A stretch of DNA of 64,000 nucleotides from Nostoc sp. UHCC 0302. GTDB lineage: Bacteria > Cyanobacteriota > Cyanobacteriia > Cyanobacteriales > Nostocaceae. Below, in pieces: positions 62,055-64,000 of this stretch. Location: assembly GCF_038096175.1 (NCBI RefSeq), contig NZ_CP151099.1, positions 5,806,001-5,870,000 on the forward strand, in the 5' to 3' direction. Position numbers and translations under genes: made by a program. A model generated the notes under the pieces. The model saw only the letters and a program-made list of their open reading frames with translations. It had not been told where the DNA came from and searched no databases. Numbering within the stretch: position 1 is the first letter of the stretch; every line of letters begins with the position of its first letter.

Positions 62055-63260
62055 TTAAGCTAATAAAATCTTTCGTACTTTCTGGGCAATTTTTTCCCAG
62101 TCATAATGTGTGCAACTATGCTCTCTACAGGCGGCTCGTGAAGGGATAGGTAAATTTTGCAGCAGCACTTGTTCTAACTTTTCGGCTATATCTGCGGCTT
62201 CGGTAGAAGTGGTAATTAAATCTGGTGAAAATCCTTTTAAAATCTCTGGCATTCCCCCCACAGGCGTACATACAACAGGAGTACCACAAGCGAGAGATTC
62301 GATGATTGCTAATCCGAAACCTTCAAAAGATTGGCTGGGCATGACAGTTAAGTCCGCTGCTTGATAAGCTATAGGTAATTGCTCATCAGGAATAAAACCT
62401 AAAAATTTAACGTTTTCATCTAACCCTAATTCTGTAGCCTGCTGTTGTAGTGTAGCTTGGATGTGTCCACGACCAGCGATCGCTAGCCAAATATCAGGAA
62501 TTATCGGCTTAATTGTGGCTAGCGCCTGCAACAATTTGTCTACTCCCGTTCGATGAACTAAACGCCGGGATGTAAATAAAATACGGCGATTATTCGGCCA
62601 GCCTAGCTGTGTACGAGCCTCTTGGCGTGATAAGTTAGCTTGAAATCGGTTAATATCAACTCCACCAGGAATAATATTAATTTTGCTCCACGGTATTTGA
62701 TATTGTTGATGTAAAATATTGCCAAATGCTTTGCTTAAAACGATAAAGCGATCGCTACGGTTATAAGTGCTTTGTTCTATCAACCAATGTTTGATAAAAA
62801 TACTTAGTTTTTTATTAACTACTTCTTGCTGACTCTCACAAGCCCAAGGCCCATGAAAGTTAAAGGTAATTGGCACATTCTTGGGTAAAAGATCCAAAAT
62901 TGGAAAGCTATATAACGCAAAATGCAAATTAATTGCATCTGGCTTCTTTATTCTTGTTTTCTTAAAATTCTGGCGAATTGAATATAGTCGTTGCCAAATA
63001 GCACTATCTGGAGAGGCTAAGTTAGTCAACTTAATGGGCAAATTTAGTTCAGCTTCTGGTAAACCAACTCCACAAAATTCTATTTCGTCTTGATTTGCTG
63101 CTAATTTATGAGTTAGTTCATAAATATACCTTTCCAGCCCCCCAGGTGTTTTAGGAAACCAGCCTAATCCAAGGGTAAGGATAGATGCAGGTGCTGAACC
63201 AAAAACTTCTCTGTTATCTTTCACAGATGTGACTCCTATACTGAGCGTGCATCTATTCAC
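62055..63260 (-). CDS. Glycosyltransferase family 4
   Basis: 401 residues, GT-B fold. N-terminal half with GLGWFPKTPGGLERYIYEL and PITFNFHGPWACES; C-terminal half with RILFTSRRLVHRTGVDKLL, LGLDENVKFLGFIPDEQLPI, SQSFEGFGLAIIESLACGTP and VCTPVGGMPEIL. E-x7-E is EGFGLAIIE. First of a two-gene minus-strand unit with 60870; substrates unknown but surface polysaccharide is likely. Start is ATG 63258-63260; the region upstream is empty. Confidence 0.9.
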   Translation of the reverse strand: MNRCTLSIGVTSVKDNREVFGSAPASILTLGLGWFPKTPGGLERYIYELTHKLAANQDEIEFCGVGLPEAELNLPIKLTNLASPDSAIWQRLYSIRQNFKKTRIKKPDAINLHFALYSFPILDLLPKNVPITFNFHGPWACESQQEVVNKKLSIFIKHWLIEQSTYNRSDRFIVLSKAFGNILHQQYQIPWSKINIIPGGVDINRFQANLSRQEARTQLGWPNNRRILFTSRRLVHRTGVDKLLQALATIKPIIPDIWLAIAGRGHIQATLQQQATELGLDENVKFLGFIPDEQLPIAYQAADLTVMPSQSFEGFGLAIIESLACGTPVVCTPVGGMPEILKGFSPDLITTSTEAADIAEKLEQVLLQNLPIPSRAACREHSCTHYDWEKIAQKVRKILLA

Positions 63261-64000
63261 TTACACACTAAGCTCAATGATTTTTTGAAGTTAGTAGTAA
63301 ATTGATGTTGCTAGTATTCATATTCAGTCATCCTATACATTATCCGTACTTTTTAAGTCATACTATATGTATATTTGACTTAAAAATATCAAAATATTGC
63401 TAACAATTTTATTAATGTATTATTTTAGACATTGATATTTAAAAAGTAGATTTCAGACAGGACATTAAGTTATAAACTATTTATATATTCACTGTCAAGA
63501 AGGTGTTTGATTTTAATTTATTGTTAACTATATAACACCAGCTTTAACAGAGACTCATACTTGTTTAATAATGATAAATCTCATAACACTGGCTTGGCTA
63601 CTAGGTTTTTATCCACTAATAATCAGCTTGCGAGGAAAAAATTATCATAATATATAGATTAATCATGTAAAAAAAATACTTTTAAAAGTTATAAAAAGTA
63701 ATTATTAATACCTGAATTTTATCTTTAAAAATATATGCTATTTACATAAATTTAAAAAAAGAATGTGGTTTTCATAAAGTTTAAGCAAAAGTAAAACTCT
63801 CAAACTAATTATCTGTTATTTATGTATATGTACTAATATTTGGACAATTAGTAATTAAGTTTAGCAAAATTGCTTTTCTCTGAAGTAGATACTTTTAAGT
63901 AAGTGGCGTAAACAGATACAACTGAGTAAGATAGTCAATATCTTAGAATTTAGCAACTAAAGTATCAGGGCTTTGAGCGTGAACCATTGATATTAGCTTG
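63261..64000. other. AT-rich region, no gene recognised
   Basis: 740 bases upstream of the glycosyltransferase pair. Very AT-rich, stop codons in all frames and no known repeat seen. A neighbouring gene may begin beyond the window edge. Confidence 0.4.

Overview
The window looks like chromosomal DNA of a filamentous heterocystous-type cyanobacterium (Nostoc/Anabaena group). Support: dense HIP1 octamers (GCGATCGC) inside genes; a high-light-inducible chlorophyll-binding protein; separate carotenoid-binding HCP and CTDH proteins; cyanobacterial DUF4079 and DUF4330 families; and many short tandem and palindromic repeats between genes. No rRNA, tRNA, transposase gene or CRISPR array was recognised.

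Layout. 1-7.3 kb: truncated hli gene, GNAT acetyltransferase, a gyrase A-type subunit, a single-domain response regulator, a secreted TPR protein, a TetR regulator with its own operator, and a secreted Arg/Asp-rich protein. 7.3-13.2 kb: a tripartite MacAB/DevBCA-type exporter (adaptor, permease, ATPase, TolC-like protein) interrupted by a four-helix-bundle gene between inverted repeats. 13.9-18.0 kb: a GGDEF response regulator, then a second adaptor and permease. 18.0-25.8 kb: an accessory stretch with a Rpn-type nuclease, a 21-bp tandem array, a DUF559 nuclease between 94-bp direct repeats, and a CHAT protease/TPR gene in an operon with a small protein and a CorA-like two-TM protein. The ATPase likely to belong to the second exporter comes only after it, at 25.8 kb.

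26.7-36 kb: HCP and CTDH (the two halves of a modular orange carotenoid protein), a HAD phosphatase, queG, a partner-switching group (kinase-like anti-sigma factor, PP2C phosphatase with receiver, LuxR-type regulator), a WecG/TagA glycosyltransferase and an FtsE-like ATPase. 36-51.4 kb: mostly housekeeping and membrane genes (HEAT-like membrane protein, alpha/beta hydrolase, DUF4330, M48 protease, metallophosphatase, OmpR-type regulator with histidine kinase, DUF4079, EamA transporter, ahcY, MscS channel). 51.5-60.8 kb: two giant beta-helix/RTX surface proteins on the minus strand, bracketed by two small genes whose promoters both carry LexA-like boxes. 60.9-63.3 kb: two family-4 glycosyltransferases; the rest is AT-rich and empty.

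The strongest candidate for an undescribed system is the CHAT/TPR - small protein - two-TM operon at 20.9-25.7 kb, which has the architecture of a protease-triggered membrane effector. Several repeat-bounded single-gene cassettes and MITE-like elements suggest an active history of small-element movement. All family names come from reading the translated sequence; no database search was run.
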